A model generated the notes under the pieces. That model worked only from the letters and a program-made list of their open reading frames with translations, did not search any database and was not told the DNA's origin. From Rheum nobile (lineage: Eukaryota; Streptophyta; Magnoliopsida; Caryophyllales; Polygonaceae), in contig WOAB01000211.1 of assembly GCA_027886185.1 (NCBI GenBank), positions 1,340,001 to 1,404,000 of the forward strand: a stretch of DNA of 64,000 bases. Direction: 5' to 3'. Position numbers and translations under genes: made by a program. Positions 1-13,079 of the stretch are shown here, piece by piece. Each line of letters opens with the position of its first letter. Position 1 is the stretch's first letter.

Positions 1-1315
1 TATCTCCATTTGGTATGTTTTAATTTGGAAAACCTTACCCTTGGCTCTTCTAATCCAAAAGTTAACTACATATATTTTTCTCCATGAATTCACAGTATTT
101 TCAAATCTCAATCAAATAAGTATTCTTCAAATTTAAATATATTCAAAGTATCACCAAATTTCTATGTTTGTTCTATTGAGCTCGACATCACCACTTTCAT
201 ATCATTCGCTAATGAACCTGCTTAATTATGGGAAATTATAAATCTTTGAATCCATTTAGTTAACTCTTTTTTTCTAATTTTAATAATTATTTTCAACAAA
301 AAGTACATGTCTAATGATTAGTTAAATTATATATGAATGCATAATAGAAGGAGAACGATGATGGAGGCTGACGATTGAGACTTTACTGGTTGAGACATAA
401 ACCACGTCTTTGTCATAGGTGGCTTTGAGCTTGGAAAGTGGAACAACGACGAATTCATACGAAGAAGCTTCAGCGATAAAGATATAATTTTTCATAAATA
501 ATCTAGCTTATAATATTATTCATATACAATGTAATATAAAAACGACATCACAATTGAAAATATATTGTTATGTCAAAGCCAAAGTAAAATATTAAATCGA
601 CACCATGCTCACTTGTGTTAGAAAATAGATGTGATTTACAAAAAAAAAGTGTAAAGTGTGATTTACAAAAAAGTGTAAAGTGTGATTTACTATAAAATAT
701 AAAAACAAATTGCTTTAGTATTTAAATTAAACATAGAAAACAATCATATTTATGTGCTTAAAATTATAAATAATATATGTTTTTATTTATGAATATATTA
801 TTTATGAAGACCATTTTTTTAAAAATATATTATTTTTTTGTTAAATAAATTTTATTTTAAATATTCATAGCACAAACATTATCTTCTTATTGATATTGAT
901 TTGGATCATCCGTAGACCGTAGTTAAACAACTAAATCCAATTATAAAAAATATAAAAAGTAAACATTAATCAATAATATACTAAACATAAATGCATATAA
1001 AGAGACTTAGGATTTGTTTATATGTCGAGATCATAAAATTTATTTAGGAATACAATATGTTTCACAATCAAATGATTTTAAAATAATTAAGTTAAACATA
1101 ATAAGTTTGTTAGCATGGATTTGGTTAGATAGAAATAATAATAACAAATCAAATTTGTTAGCCGTATATGGATCATTGGATTTGTTATACGGTTAGACTT
1201 AGAGGCGTAGGATTTAGATGATTGATTTTTCCGTAATTGATTTGTTATAATTATATGTTTTTATATCCATTTATTTCCTATATTTTAGTTTTATATACCA
1301 TCTATATCGCTTTTT
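1..1315. other. AT-rich DNA with no recognised gene
   Basis: No convincing coding signal. The reading frames present are short, AT-rich and show no motif. A small tandem repeat built on GTGATTTACAAAAA/GTGTAAA lies at about 630-690 (three copies). Nothing else recognised. Confidence 0.6.
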
Positions 1316-1512
1316 TATGGCTTCATGGGTTAGAAGATAGAATTTTTTGAATTTAAATTTATTTTAAGTGGAGATATTGAGTATTTAATTTAATATATAA
1401 TAATTAAGAATAGTTTATGGTTCCATTGATTTAGAAGATAGAAAAAAATTTGAATTTAAATTTATCTTAAGTGGAGATATTGGAATATTTAATATATAAT
1501 AACTAAGAATTT
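1316..1512 (+). repeat. Two adjacent direct copies of a ~100-bp AT-rich unit
   Basis: The first copy (about 1316-1412) and the second (about 1417-1512) share the core words ttagaagatagaa, tgaatttaaattta and aagtggagatatt in the same order, followed by a run of atttaatatataata. The copies differ by several substitutions and small indels, so this is an old local duplication. No gene or terminal inverted repeat is associated with it. Confidence 0.7.
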
Positions 1513-1730
1513 ACTATTATAATATGTTTTTGTGTGGGTTGGATGATGTGGTGGATGAGGTGGCATAACTTTGAGAACGACACATTGACGAATTAAATAT
1601 AGAGACGACATATAGGCGAATTGAATGTGAGACCGACAAATAGAATTTAAGTTTCTTCTTTAGTATATATACAATTATTGTGTTAAACAAATGTTAAATA
1701 CAACGGACTCTAATTGAAACACGATAATAG

Positions 1731-2731
1731 GGCCAATCCTATTTGCACCGCTGTAGAGTGCTATTTGCACCCTGCATGCCGCGTGGCGGCGGATGTCGCG
1801 CGGAATCACGATCAGTGGAAAATGAGTTCGGTGCCCGTTAAATTTCACGTAAACTGGGTCGGGCGGATCAGGTTTGGATCGATCGAGTCGTATAAATTTT
1901 CGGATTGAGTTCGGGTCGGGTTTAGGTCGAGTCGGGTTCTTCTTCGATATTTAAAAAATATTGAATTTTAAAAAATATTGTTAAAGTTATATGGAAAATA
2001 TGTGTGCATTTGTCTAAAATGTCAATTATAAATAAACGGAGAGAGTATTAAATATAATTTAATAAATTATTATTTAAACATATTCTAATTACAAAAGAAA
2101 GTATGACGAAAAAAAAGGTATGCATGAAAAGCAAACTATTTATCATTGTAAATATGCGTTAATGACACAACACAAAAATCTTAATATACAGATTACAAAT
2201 CTTATGCTAATTTTATTCATAGTTATAATAATTGTAAATTACATACCAGTTTAGGCGATTCTTCATAATTTTCGTGATCGTCGTTATGCCACGACATTTC
2301 GTAGTAGATTAAATAATTTTCACTTCTTATATACATGGTATATTTTGAATACGAATTTCGTCGTTCAATTGTGATTGAAATTCGTTTGTAGCAGCAATGC
2401 TATATATATATAGAAATCACCGACAAAATTGTGATTAAAATCCATCGAAAGTATCGTTTTCACTTCTTATGTACAAGGTATAATAATTTTCACTTCTTAT
2501 ATACAAGGTATAATTTTCACTTCTTATATACACTTCTTATATCGTTTTCACTTCTTATCCACTGAAAGTTCGTTCAATTGCCCATCTCCGCACACCCCCT
2601 TCCGCGGCACCCGCCGCCGCGCGGCAACCACCTCCACGCGGCACGCGGCGCTCACTGCCGTGCAACACTCACTGACGCGCAGCCTGCATTCGGCGCAAAT
2701 AGCACCCTGTCAGGGCGCAAATAGCTTAGCC
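1731..2731. mobile_element. Non-autonomous Mutator-type MITE, 1001 bp
   Basis: The ends are inverted repeats of about 40 bp. The left end starts GGCCAATCCTATTTGCACC and continues with a second gctatttgcacc. The right end, read on the opposite strand, starts GGCTAAGCTATTTGCGCC with a second gctatttgcgcc. The flanks carry the direct duplication cgataatag (1722-1730 and 2733-2741), 9 of 10 bp if one more base is counted, the size expected for Mutator insertion. The inside is non-coding: GC-rich just inside each end (CG-rich at 2590-2690), with several degenerate copies of cacttcttatatacaaggta between about 2320 and 2565. No transposase, so it would need one supplied in trans. Family assignment rests on target-duplication length and terminus style only. 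Confidence 0.8.
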
Positions 2732-3028
2732 GCGATAATAGTAACGTTAGTTTGAGGAATGGGTTGGGATTTGGGACTAGCCAGAGGTGTCAATGCAATC
2801 AAATCAAGTATAAAAACTTTTTTTTTTGTCGATTACATATGAAAGCTTAATAAAGAATTAACAATCAAAATGTACTACGTATTCTATATGACTATTAATA
2901 TGTAGAGATTTAGATGCTTTAAGTGAAATTTTAGAAAACAGTTTTTAACATTTAAGTTATGATCTCATATATAAACTAATATGAAATATATATGAAAAAA
3001 GTAATATATATTTTGATGCAAAACTTTT

Positions 3029-3291
3029 TGTTAGAATCAATACGGAGATGAAAGTCTCAAGTGTGACTCATCTACTTAATATACACGGGCACAGTACTAG
3101 ATCACCTTGCATTCGTTTGGCAGAACGAGACAAAAAAGCTCAAAGCTTTCTCTGCAGGTGCACGATCGGCCTAGAGTTTATTGTGGGAAGAGTATATATA
3201 TTCTCAACACATGAGATAATAGATAATTCCCTTGTAACTAGAAAGTTATATATTTATGATTAATACAATATCTTATCTTTCATAAAGATAA
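3029..3291 (+). mobile_element. Possible short solo LTR (copia-like)
   Basis: The segment begins TGTTAGAATC, a start typical of Ty1/copia LTRs, contains a TATA-like gagtatatatattc (about 3190) and is flanked by the 5-bp direct repeat ctttt (3024-3028 and 3292-3296). It ends in ...gataa rather than the usual CA, and the duplicated bases are simple, so the call is tentative. No internal retrotransposon sequence adjoins it. A reading frame across 3048-3263 has no recognisable motif. Confidence 0.4.
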
Positions 3292-3296
3292 CTTTT

Positions 3297-3922
3297 CTTA
3301 TATCATCAAGTAAATAGATAACACTTTATTATTACTTGATAAATAATTTATTTTTCCAATATTGTGCCATAGCCGAAATTCCCAGTCCCCATAATGGGTC
3401 TCGAGTTACTTTGATCTAGCTCAATTACTCTATTGTGTGATCTTATAGGACCCGATTATAATAACAAAGGACATACCCCATAAATCATAGAAACAAAACA
3501 CTATAACTAGGTAAATTATGTAAATTATAAATCTCCATTATTAATCGCATTCTATTATTAGTAATTATCATCTTAATTAAAAGATACATTCCTTCACAAC
3601 ACACATTAAGCATGAACCGAGTTAAATTCAAAGCATCCAACCACTTACATTCCAGACTTTAGAACCCCAAAACGAATAATGTTTGATTAAGTCAAGTTGT
3701 TATAGAATTCATATACTGATAGTTGTGCTTAAAAGAGATGCGACAAATAAATTTATTATTCCATACTATAAGTTGGGATCTATCTTCTATTATAAGTTGA
3801 GATTTATCTTGTAGCACAAAGGATCCACTAGTGGATACTAATAAGATAGGATGTCAAAAAGTTATTGTCTTATTGTATATGTTATAATGTACATGGACTT
3901 CTCCTTCTCTTATACTATATTG
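3297..3922. other. Non-coding AT-rich spacer
   Basis: No gene, terminal repeat or strong repeat is recognised here. A short partial duplication of tataagttg(g/a)gat(c/t)tatctt occurs at about 3768-3812. Confidence 0.5.
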
Positions 3923-4398
3923 TAGGCCTGATCAAACATGGGTCTGGGCCGAGTCGGACCCATTTCTTCAATCCGTTTAAGTGGGCTGGGTTTGGACCAG
4001 GCCCGTTATTCGGGCCAAAACCCTTAATCGGATCCGTCCGGAATTTCGGGCCGGTCCACGGATGGCCCGCTTAGTTATTCTCAAGAATATTTTTGATTTT
4101 TTTTAAATATTTTTTATTCTCCAAACTAATTATTTAACACTATTAATAAGAAAAGGGTAAGTAATTTTAGGTTAGGTATTTTTATTGTATATTTTTATTT
4201 TATATTTTATATTAATTAAAAATAATATGCGGGCTGGGCTGGGCTGGGCCGAACGGCCCGTTAGAGCCTAAACATGTAACTGTACTCGGCCCGCTTACTC
4301 GTCCGGCTCGGGCCAAACGGCCCGTTAGGGCTTTAATCCTTATCTGAGCCCGTATTATTGGGCGGGCAGGCGGGCCAACCCGTGTTTGCCCAGGCCTA
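3923..4398. mobile_element. hAT-type MITE, 476 bp, related to the hAT element at 27792-31335
   Basis: The ends read TAGGCCTGATCAAACATGGG and, on the other strand, TAGGCCTGGGCAAACACGGG. The flanking 8-mers ctatattg (3915-3922) and ccatattg (4399-4406) match at 7 of 8 positions, as expected for hAT target duplication. GC-rich subterminal tracts containing many gggcc/ggccc words flank an AT-rich centre. The same termini and GC-rich subterminal words (for example aaacggcccgttagggctt here and the matching sequence near 31240-31270) bound the 3.5-kb hAT element, so this is probably a deletion derivative mobilised by that family. No coding content. Confidence 0.85.
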
Positions 4399-4406
4399 CC
4401 ATATTG

Positions 4407-6648
4407 TTATGGATTTTTAACCTATGTCATAAACAGTCGATTTGAAAAGACTTCAATCTCTAAATATATAAAGTAGACCTTTTGCCCATTTAATGCCTCA
4501 TAAATTCCATCTCATTTTATTTTTATACTCCACTAGAAGTCAAATATTCTATTTTATCTCAATGATTTAGTGAATGGACTTTATAAAACAAACAGTTGAA
4601 AGTTCAATTATTCTTAGAAACAATTTGATTTTTGATATTTTTCCTAAACCTATGAAGTTAATTAATTTTTTATATCAGTCACTAAAATCTATAGTACGTG
4701 ACAATTATCTCAATAAGTAAACCTAAAAGTAACATTAAAAAACCGAAAAAAGAGAAAACAAACCTAAAAAGGAAATACGAATTTATTGTGTTCTTCATAC
4801 CTAAAGAAACAATGTGAAATTTCTACCAAAAAATAGACAATTTGAGGTGGTTTGGTAAATACAATTGAAAATTTTAATTCAACATTAGAATATTTTTTTT
4901 TATTTTTGTATGATCTTTTTCATGTCTAGCTAAACAATTTCTTTTTTTTACTACTCATAGTTACATATATAAATCAAAATATCTATATAACATAAAATAC
5001 ATAATTAAATGTAAAACAATATATCAAAATTAAGACATTATAAATCCAAATAGCGTAATTCGAATATAAAAAAATGTATCTACTTGAGTACGAAAACAAA
5101 TATTGTATCCACATTATCGGGATTAAATTGCAAATTATTTTAATGTAATAATTTAACTAAGCACTTAAAAATTAAAATATTGCTTACCTCATTCAAGTTA
5201 AAACAAGCCAATATAATCTTCATAAAACTCTCAAATCCACTACCAACATATAAACTTAAACACCTAATTTTAATGCATATGTTGTATTTTTCATACTTAT
5301 TGTAATTTTTTCCATAACTCTAAACGACTACTTTTCAATTTTGATATTACAAACCCAATTTAGTTCTAAAACCCTTCAATTGTTTTTGTATAAATTGGAA
5401 TAATTTATAAAATTAAAATCAACGAATAGTCATCAACTATCGAATTCAATATAGGGAGAAAACCAAGTTAATGGAAGATTACTTGACAGTATAAGTTTGT
5501 CGTAAACGTTATCTTAGAAATGTAACTGATTTGAAAAATGTGTAACATATTCCCTTACTAAATTGTTTGTAATAAATAATAAATAATGTGCCACTTAAGA
5601 AAAAAATATTATGAATAAAAGTATACATTTTGGAAGAAGTAATTAAGAAGAGGATTAGAACATGAAAAGTTATCATCGAATTGCAACATCAAGAAATTGA
5701 AAAGTTCATTATACTAATTGGTGATATACTTATATCAATGATAATTATGTTAACCTTAGTAACGTTCGGGTCATTCAAACTCACTTGGACATCAACTTTG
5801 ACGGGAAAAAATATATTTCAAAACGCTTGTATGGTCGTTCAAACTCACATGCACATAGCTTTTTTACGGAAATTTATTTCATTTTTTAAAGAAAATAACT
5901 CATTTAAGATATTAGATTAAAACATTATTTTTATCTATAATAATATATTTTGTTGTGATTGTTACATCTTCATTACATGTTTCTAATGTCAATTAATCAC
6001 ATTTAAATTATAGATCGTAACTTCTTCTTTTCATATTTCAAACTCCTAATTGATTAGAGGCTGGTTTAATGTAGATGACAAGACATTAAACCGTAAAGAA
6101 AATTTATTACCTCTATATAAAGGTCATACAGATACAAGACATCCATTCCAAAAAATAAAAGATCTCAATCCACATTTCCATTTTCTTATGATTTTCTTAC
6201 ACCTTATTCCTATAATTGCTTGTATCTATTTTATGAGTTGTTATTGACAGTTTGTATGTTTTGTTGTTCCCCATTTTATGAATTGGAATTTGAATTGATA
6301 TTTGTGTATTTTTTTATTAATATTTTGTTTAGTGGCAAGTATAATCTTGATCTCTTGAGCACATTATCACAATCCTTCTGGACTACTGATGTTTATTCAC
6401 ATGAGCCAAATTGAAAGCTTAAGCTATTTTATTAGCTATGTTCTTTTTTCAGAACACTTTTTCCCATAAATTTTTTAGCTTCAAGCCACAATGATGATAC
6501 TTAATTAATTATTTTAAAAAAAAATTGTATAATAATAACTAAGCCAATTATTACTACTCTTTAACAACTTTAAAACTAAAAATATACATTTGTCAAATAT
6601 AGATTTTTGGGTGGTTTTGCATTCCCTGAGGTCATCTCCTATCGGTAT
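4407..6648. other. AT-rich intergenic DNA, nothing recognised
   Basis: More than 2 kb of AT-rich sequence with only short, motif-free reading frames (for example 5681-5920 and 6050-6247). No paired terminal repeats or gene motifs were found by eye. Confidence 0.5.
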
Positions 6649-9193
6649 TGTAACACCCCCAAATTTCACCCCATTTGAAAGTATTACTGCCGATGACTCC
6701 GGACGAAAACCCTGAAGTCACCCCAGGCTTTTCCAAACGATATAACTATCAAAACCCAGTTACAATACCATAAATCGTAACTTTTATTAAACCACGGTCG
6801 CGGAATGTCAACACAATTCCAAATACGACCAAAACATCAAAAATACATAATCAAAAATAAATACAGCGGAAGACTTTTAAATACAACGACAAAACAACTT
6901 GTCAAAACACCGTCCATTCTCATAGTCGTTCTAGCCTTCTCAGATCTTCAACACACCTGATGTGCCGAATCGAACGGATGACACCAGCCAACCATGCAAG
7001 GAAAATTACGGTTGGTTAGTCTAATGAAAGACTATGCAAGGGTACAAAGCAGAGTGGTTCGAAGCAGTCGTATTAGGTTAGACTTATCGCTTCTCGAATC
7101 AAAACCGATGGCGATAGTCAACCACCATACTCCTACTAGAATATATCAACAGGCATGCACAAGAGAAGATTCTGGAGATCGAGTCTCACAACAATCAATC
7201 CCAAAAAAAGACTCCAAATGAAATGAGCCTTATAGGAAAATATGACAAATGTTGGGAAACTCGAACAAACACACAAACACAGCATCACAATATCGCACAC
7301 GAGCGACTTACAACTAAGATGAGTTTTTCCTAGCTGCACTAGCGCCTAGCTGCACTACTCGCCACGACATTTTAAATAAGTGCTTTACTCATACGGCACT
7401 TTATATTATGGTCAAGGCATTTTGATTATGTGCATTACTCATTGGCACATATCTGATTAAATGTCAACATACACACACATCACGTTATAAGCTTTTAACA
7501 TACATGTCCTGCCACTCGCGGAACACATATCGAACCGGGTTTGTGACACCTGCAGAGTGCACCACTTCTTACTCCACTCGAGTATAGAAGTTAGTCATGA
7601 CTCACCAATTTATTATAAAGAGACGACAGGACCTCCATCCATTGTCCCTACAAATACTCGTGCTAACTACACAATTAAACACACCACACAGAGCCATCAT
7701 GGCCCCACCTGCACAAACTATCTGTATCTATGCCCACCTGGCAAACACCCTAGATTTAATAATCTAAACACACACAAATATAATCACATCAAAGTCCCTT
7801 ACGGCCTTCACCTGCACAATATATCTATAATATACTAGCGTCGATTCTAGCAGAATATACAACCTATTATAATATCATCTTTTAATCACATAAAGTTATC
7901 AAAACTGTTCCCAACATAATTAAGAATCATCCCAAATTAATTAACAACAAAACAATTGATAATTAATGAAAGTATGGAATGATGAGCAAGAGCGAACCGC
8001 CACTTGCATGAAGTAGATTCGGCGATGAATCTAGACGAGACGACTACCGAAAATATCTTTTCCAAGGATATGGCCTAAGCTTCAGATAACTCCAACTGAT
8101 TACGAGTCCACACGCGATCCAGTACATGACATATTAATTAATATCAATTAATTTATCTGGACGAACTCAAGGAATTATATTTAATAAATTTTAATGATAT
8201 TAAATCATAAAAATATTTATTAAATTTTCCTAAAGAAGAATACGGATAAAAGGGAGTCGAAATTATACCGCTCGAATAAATTCGGGTTAAATCTGGACTG
8301 GAGGGAACTTGGGCTTCTCGGCCCAACAACAAAGCTGATATTAATTGGGGGGTCCCACCACCTTCTTCTTCTTCCCCGAACAATAACAACAACAACAACG
8401 AACAGGGACAACAACGGCAACAACCACGCCGGGAAGGGTTCCTCGCCGGGGGCCTCTGATTTCGACGACAACGTCGGTGAGCAGGCGGCGGCAGGGAGGA
8501 GCTCGACAACACCGGATGCGACTCGCACAGGAGCTCGGCGGAGCGGCGGGGCACAGAGGTGAAACAGGGGGCATCGCCTTCGACTCCGGCGGGGCTTCGA
8601 ACAGAGAAGACGACGAGGAGGAGCTGGCGACGACCGAGGGTGGAGCTTGGGAGGCTCGGACGAGCTGGCTTCACCGTTGGGAGGCGAGATGAAGCGGGAA
8701 CGAGAGGGACGAAACAGAGGAGGCGGGGAAGGAAGATGGAGAGCTGCTCCAAGCTGATCTCGACCCCTTTTATAGTTCACAAATGAGCTTCCTCAAAGGA
8801 AACCAACCGGGGGACAAGGGGACAAGGCTAAGGACAAGTGGCTCGTCCACTTGACTGCCCAAACAGAGCTACAGTGGCCGCCTCGCGAGGAAGACGACAC
8901 ACTGTGCATTTTGGTCCTCGTCGCGGGTGCGGCAGGGTGCGGTCAAGGCTAAAAACGTTTAGTCTTATCCGAATTCACTTTGGGTTAATTTCCTTAAACC
9001 CGGGTTAAATATATTCGTACACTAACGATAAATTAACCCCGAAAACACTTCAACTGTATTATATAATGCTCGGAAAATTTTACAAAACTCAGACCCTTTA
9101 CAGAAAGTCCGAAACTCCCTGAATTTAATCCGTCTAGCAAAACGGGCATAAGAAAAAAATTCAAAATACCCTTATAAAATACGAGATATTACA
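6649..9193 (-). mobile_element. Solo LTR, 2545 bp, reverse orientation
   Basis: The segment begins TGTAACACCCCC and ends GATATTACA, giving TGT...ACA termini, and is flanked by the perfect 5-bp duplication ggtat (6644-6648 and 9194-9198). No internal retrotransposon sequence is present, so it is the product of LTR-LTR recombination. A TATA-like motif on the minus strand (reverse of cccttttatagttc, about 8763) sets the orientation. It matches, in reverse complement, the solo LTR at 34267-40587, for example around 7850-8020 versus 39280-39440. The GC-rich part at 8340-8760 opens several overlapping frames rich in Arg, Pro and Ser; these are compositional and not treated as genes. Confidence 0.9.
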
Positions 9194-9198
9194 GGTAT

Positions 9199-10290
9199 CA
9201 CAAAGTTGTATATGTGATCAATTGGTAAACTATTATTAGTAAAGAAAAGAGCAATATGTTTTTATTCTTAAATAAGACAGTTTTTAACTAATTGCTGAAT
9301 TATTTACATGGCTACATGCAATAACTATAATTAATTTACTAAAGTGACATAAATAATTGAGATCATGAGTATATATATGATTATCGTGGTCGATGGTATT
9401 GTGCACTACAAATGAAGGGGTTTCTTACAATATATGTACTATAAAAAAGTTAAATTTAACTTATATTATAATATTATTTAATTATCTAAAATTTTGATGC
9501 AAAGTAAGAGATTCATTGAATAATAGCTTAAGCAATAAGAATTTTTGCTTGCTATATGTTTACTACATACTCCATAGGAGACTAGGAGTACAAGTTTGTA
9601 TTCGTATATACACATAATTGATCATCAATGATTGTTATAATATCCTTTATCTTTGTGACTCCTTTGTTACTTTTGAAACATGTAACCCCTTTTAATAAAT
9701 AAATATAAGTAATAAAAACTATGATCATAACTTCTTAACAACATTCTATATGTCAATTAATTATCGTATAACTTAATCGTTCGATAACCCTTTCAAATGC
9801 ATGTTCATATCTAAAAAAAGTTATTTTGTAAATGGTGTGGATAATATGAAGACATACAAAATCAAATATAATAGATCATGACCTACTAAAGCTTATTACT
9901 ATGTACAATCAAAGTGAGACAATGATATCACGAGTAAATAAATTTCTTAGTTTCATATGATATTAGAGATACATCTAAGAGTTGCAGATAAGATGTTTGA
10001 TCTACTTAAAACCGTTTTAAACATGGTAATTGAGAAAATAAGAAAAAAACATATTCTAAATTGTTATTTATTCTCTACAATAGCATCTAAGTGTGTCTTT
10101 GTCCATAAAAATGACAAATTCTTCAGCTTAGCTTGGTGAACAAGAGTGAGTTGTTATTTGTGTACCTGCCATACTAAAATATTCAAATTTATGTGAATAT
10201 TTGTGTTGTTAAAGCTGAAAATGTTTTAAATAAATTTTTATTTTTTCTCATTTAAAAACAGAAAAAACCAATAAAATTAATATATATATA
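9199..10290. other. AT-rich DNA upstream of a Helitron 3' end
   Basis: No gene recognised. The 5' end of the forward Helitron ending at 10327 probably lies somewhere in this stretch or was lost, but I could not place a convincing TC start. The small frame at 9957-10139 has no motif. Confidence 0.4.
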
Positions 10291-10327
10291 ACTTATGACC
10301 CGTGCGTAACAAGGGTATGCCCTCTAG
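10291..10327 (+). mobile_element. Helitron 3' terminus (degenerate hairpin plus CTAG)
   Basis: The sequence acccgtgcgtaacaaggg forms an imperfect hairpin (about 10298-10315) followed after a short spacer by CTAG at 10324-10327 and then T. A GC-rich hairpin shortly before CTRR, followed by T, is the signature of a Helitron 3' end. The same arrangement, better preserved, is seen at 13827-13855 and in reverse at 15088, 17245, 18638 and 24453. The sequence immediately after (tctatctatatttaaaa from 10328) starts with TC and could be the 5' end of a following Helitron. Confidence 0.6.
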
Positions 10328-11391
10328 TCTATCTATATTTAAAATTTAGCATTCTAGGTCATTGAATGATAACTTTGAAAGACAAAACCAACATTAGCAA
10401 TGTCCATTGAAAGATAAAAATGAATAAAAATAAATATTAACATTAGCAGTGTCCATTGAAAGACCATAATTACTTTAAAAATGAACAACTTTTTCTAGCT
10501 TATCTGAATCAACTCCTATGCTATAATAATAAAATTAAATAATTTTGAAAATCATAATTAATTTAAAATTAAAAACAATAAATATTAACATTAGCAATGT
10601 ACATTGAAAGACCATTTTGAATCCATCGTAAAATGAATAACTTAGAAATCTTTGAAATTTCATAGGAAATTTCATGTCAATGGTTAATAATGAATTAATT
10701 TCACTAAATACGTTTTAGAAAGTAAAAAAGTTTTTTCTCTTTTAAAGAACTTATTTACTCCCAAATTAAGAAATGAGAATATATATATAAAAAAATGTCC
10801 TAAAATTCTATTTGTCTCACTAAAGTAAAAGGCCTAAATATTGAAAAGATAATATAGGAATTAAGGAGTAACGTTACAAGATATTTAGGGAGTAAAGGAA
10901 ATAAATGGCCTTTAATGCTCCTATGAGATAAATACCCAATTAATTTATTACAAGGTTTGCAAATCAAACTTTTCACCTGTCAATATTTATGGAATAACGT
11001 TACAAGATAAGAAATTTCTTTATTTTGTATTTTTTTTCCATGCTATATATATGGACTCCACATTCATTCGACACTACTAACTTCTTCTCCTGCTTCGTTC
11101 AGCATGCAACCAAGATTATGGTTCAATCATGACCATCCTGAACAAGGATTCGGTTAAAAAGGGAGAGTTCGAGGTTCGTCTTTTATTTTTTCTCCAATGA
11201 TATGCATTTAATTATATGATATATTCAATCAGACCTAAGTAGACAACCACTACATTTTCTACCCTCATCCAATATAGTATATTCTTACTTAAAGTTACTT
11301 TGCAAATGTTTGTAATATTGAGACCTCAATTCATATTATTACGTGTATACTAACTCTACAATCCTCTTCAATGAGAATATGATATACTGTA
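10328..11391. other. AT-rich DNA with short repeats and an exon-like patch
   Basis: Three copies of acattagca(a/g)tgt(c/a)cattgaaaga occur at about 10391, 10440 and 10581. Around 11090-11175 on the plus strand there is a GC-richer patch that could encode about 15 residues (TILNKDSVKKGEFE) followed by a possible GT donor; I do not recognise it. It could be captured host sequence like the phosphate-transporter fragment just downstream. Confidence 0.4.
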
Positions 11392-11758
11392 CTAGCACAC
11401 TGTTTTGTGATGCCTAATAAGGATGAATGTAGCATTGATGTTGCCATATATATAGCTATCAAACAAGAGCATGTCCTTCCCCTGGTAAACATTCACAGCC
11501 AAAATCCCGTTCTGCATCGTGTTGGTAACGTGTGTCCCCATCAGTAGGGCCCCCGAGAACTCGAGCGCGGCAACAATCACCACAGCTTGCCTTAGAGTCA
11601 AGGCTCCATACCCAACAAAATTCCCCATGGCATTCACCACGTCGTTGGTTCCTATATTTCAAGCCATGTAACCCGAACAGCAGGGTTGCATAAGCGAGGA
11701 CCTTAGCCTTCAAACCCGTTGCCTGGGTTAAAAGCCTCATGAAGAAAGTCAAGGTCAA
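11392..11758 (-). pseudogene. PHT2;1: Fragment of plastid phosphate transporter PHT2;1-like gene
   Basis: Known role: PHT2;1 proteins are plastid-envelope phosphate transporters of the Pho4 (PF01384) family with many membrane segments. On the minus strand, codons between about 11668 and 11410 encode the family signature NIGTNDVVNAMG followed by GYGALTLRQAVVIVAALEFS and GALLMGTHVTNTMQNGIL, then QGKDMLLF, all in the order seen in plant PHT2;1. A second frame upstream (11758 to about 11670) encodes LAYATLLFG, which normally sits just before the signature. The frames are joined by a frameshift near 11669, and the conserved Trp of the MAWNIG motif is a TGA codon (11659-11661). The fragment covers perhaps 110-120 of over 500 residues, has no start and loses similarity near 11440. 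It lies between Helitron 3' ends, so capture by a transposon is plausible. Confidence 0.85.
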
Positions 11759-11761
11759 GGC

Positions 11762-13079
11762 ATGCTATCATATAGATACATCAGAGGCTGTGCTGGATGA
11801 TATACGGAAGACCTGAGCCATTCCTTGCAACAAAATAATTGTCAAGTAGTATAAATTTAAGTGGTTATAACAACATTAGCAAAAGCTAGCAAGTAATTGT
11901 CAAGTAGTATAAATTTAAAGTAGATCGCACACCTCTGGCTTTTCAATTACATCAACCATGTATAAGAAAAATACATCTTTCTCCAAAGTTTACACGTAAT
12001 AAGAGATCGATTTGATGTATACAGTTCTACGGTGCACTTATAATTAATTACGTACATTTTTTTAATTCACTTATATTTTACATGCAAATAAACACTATAA
12101 ATTTGAAGTTTGCACCATTTTTTAGTGTTGAATTTAACATTTTTTTGTAAATAAAAAATTATACTAATACATGTGATGCTTAGTTTGCAAAGATTTGTAT
12201 AATTTTGCATAACAACATGTGCATCGCATTACTACTTAATTTGCTTTGAGTGTTGGATTTCACATTTGAGACTAATTAAACATGCATATTGATTAATAAA
12301 GCCTATTTTTTTTACTTCGAAAGTTTATGAAATCGTACGTATGTAAATCTTTACCGATAATTTTGAAAGTATAATTGGTGCTTTAAAAAATATTCTGTAA
12401 CTATTTAAACATCTATAAACATATAAAATAGACTATTAGTCCAATTTATACACCAACTATTTATCATAAATTTATAATCACAAAAAAAACACTTATACTC
12501 TTAACAATTAATAAGTACGGAGTAAATATCTCTGTTCAAATAAGAGTCAAAATACCTTTATTCTTCCATTAAAACGGCTGTTAAAATTTAAAATTCAACA
12601 ATATCTTTTAATTAACTTCAATGGAACTGTTACAATCCAAAATCCAAAAAATGCTCTTAACTCGGTTATGCAATAAACATTTATAGATAATAAACATCAA
12701 CTTTTATACCTATTACTTTATTTTATTCATTTATCTCATAACACACCTTTGATATTCTACATTGCTTATAATTACTAAAACAATATATTGTATTTCACTG
12801 GCTAAAATTTTTAGACAAATAAATTTCCCAAATCAAAATTTAAAAGACAATGAACTCTTCTTTCAAACTTTCACTAACACCTAATCTCTATCCTATTTTT
12901 CCAAATAAGCAATCTCTTCTCTTAAAATATAAAATAGGGGGATTAATGATCAAAAGCAATGGCATTTCATATGAATGAATCACTATGACTACAGAAAATA
13001 AACTCATAAAAGAAAATGGATTTTTAAACCATTTATCGATTGTTTGTTACTATGTAATTATATAACAATACAATATATA
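11762..13079. other. AT-rich DNA, nothing recognised
   Basis: No gene seen. A direct repeat of about 23 bp (aattgtcaagtagtataaat) occurs at 11837 and 11895. The stretch may be internal to a Helitron that ends at 13855 if that element starts at 10328, but this is not established. Confidence 0.4.

Noticed and set aside
8153..8786. Overlapping long frames on both strands, rich in Arg, Pro and Ser
   Set aside because: They lie in the GC-rich part of a solo LTR; several frames are open at once on both strands, which reflects base composition rather than coding.
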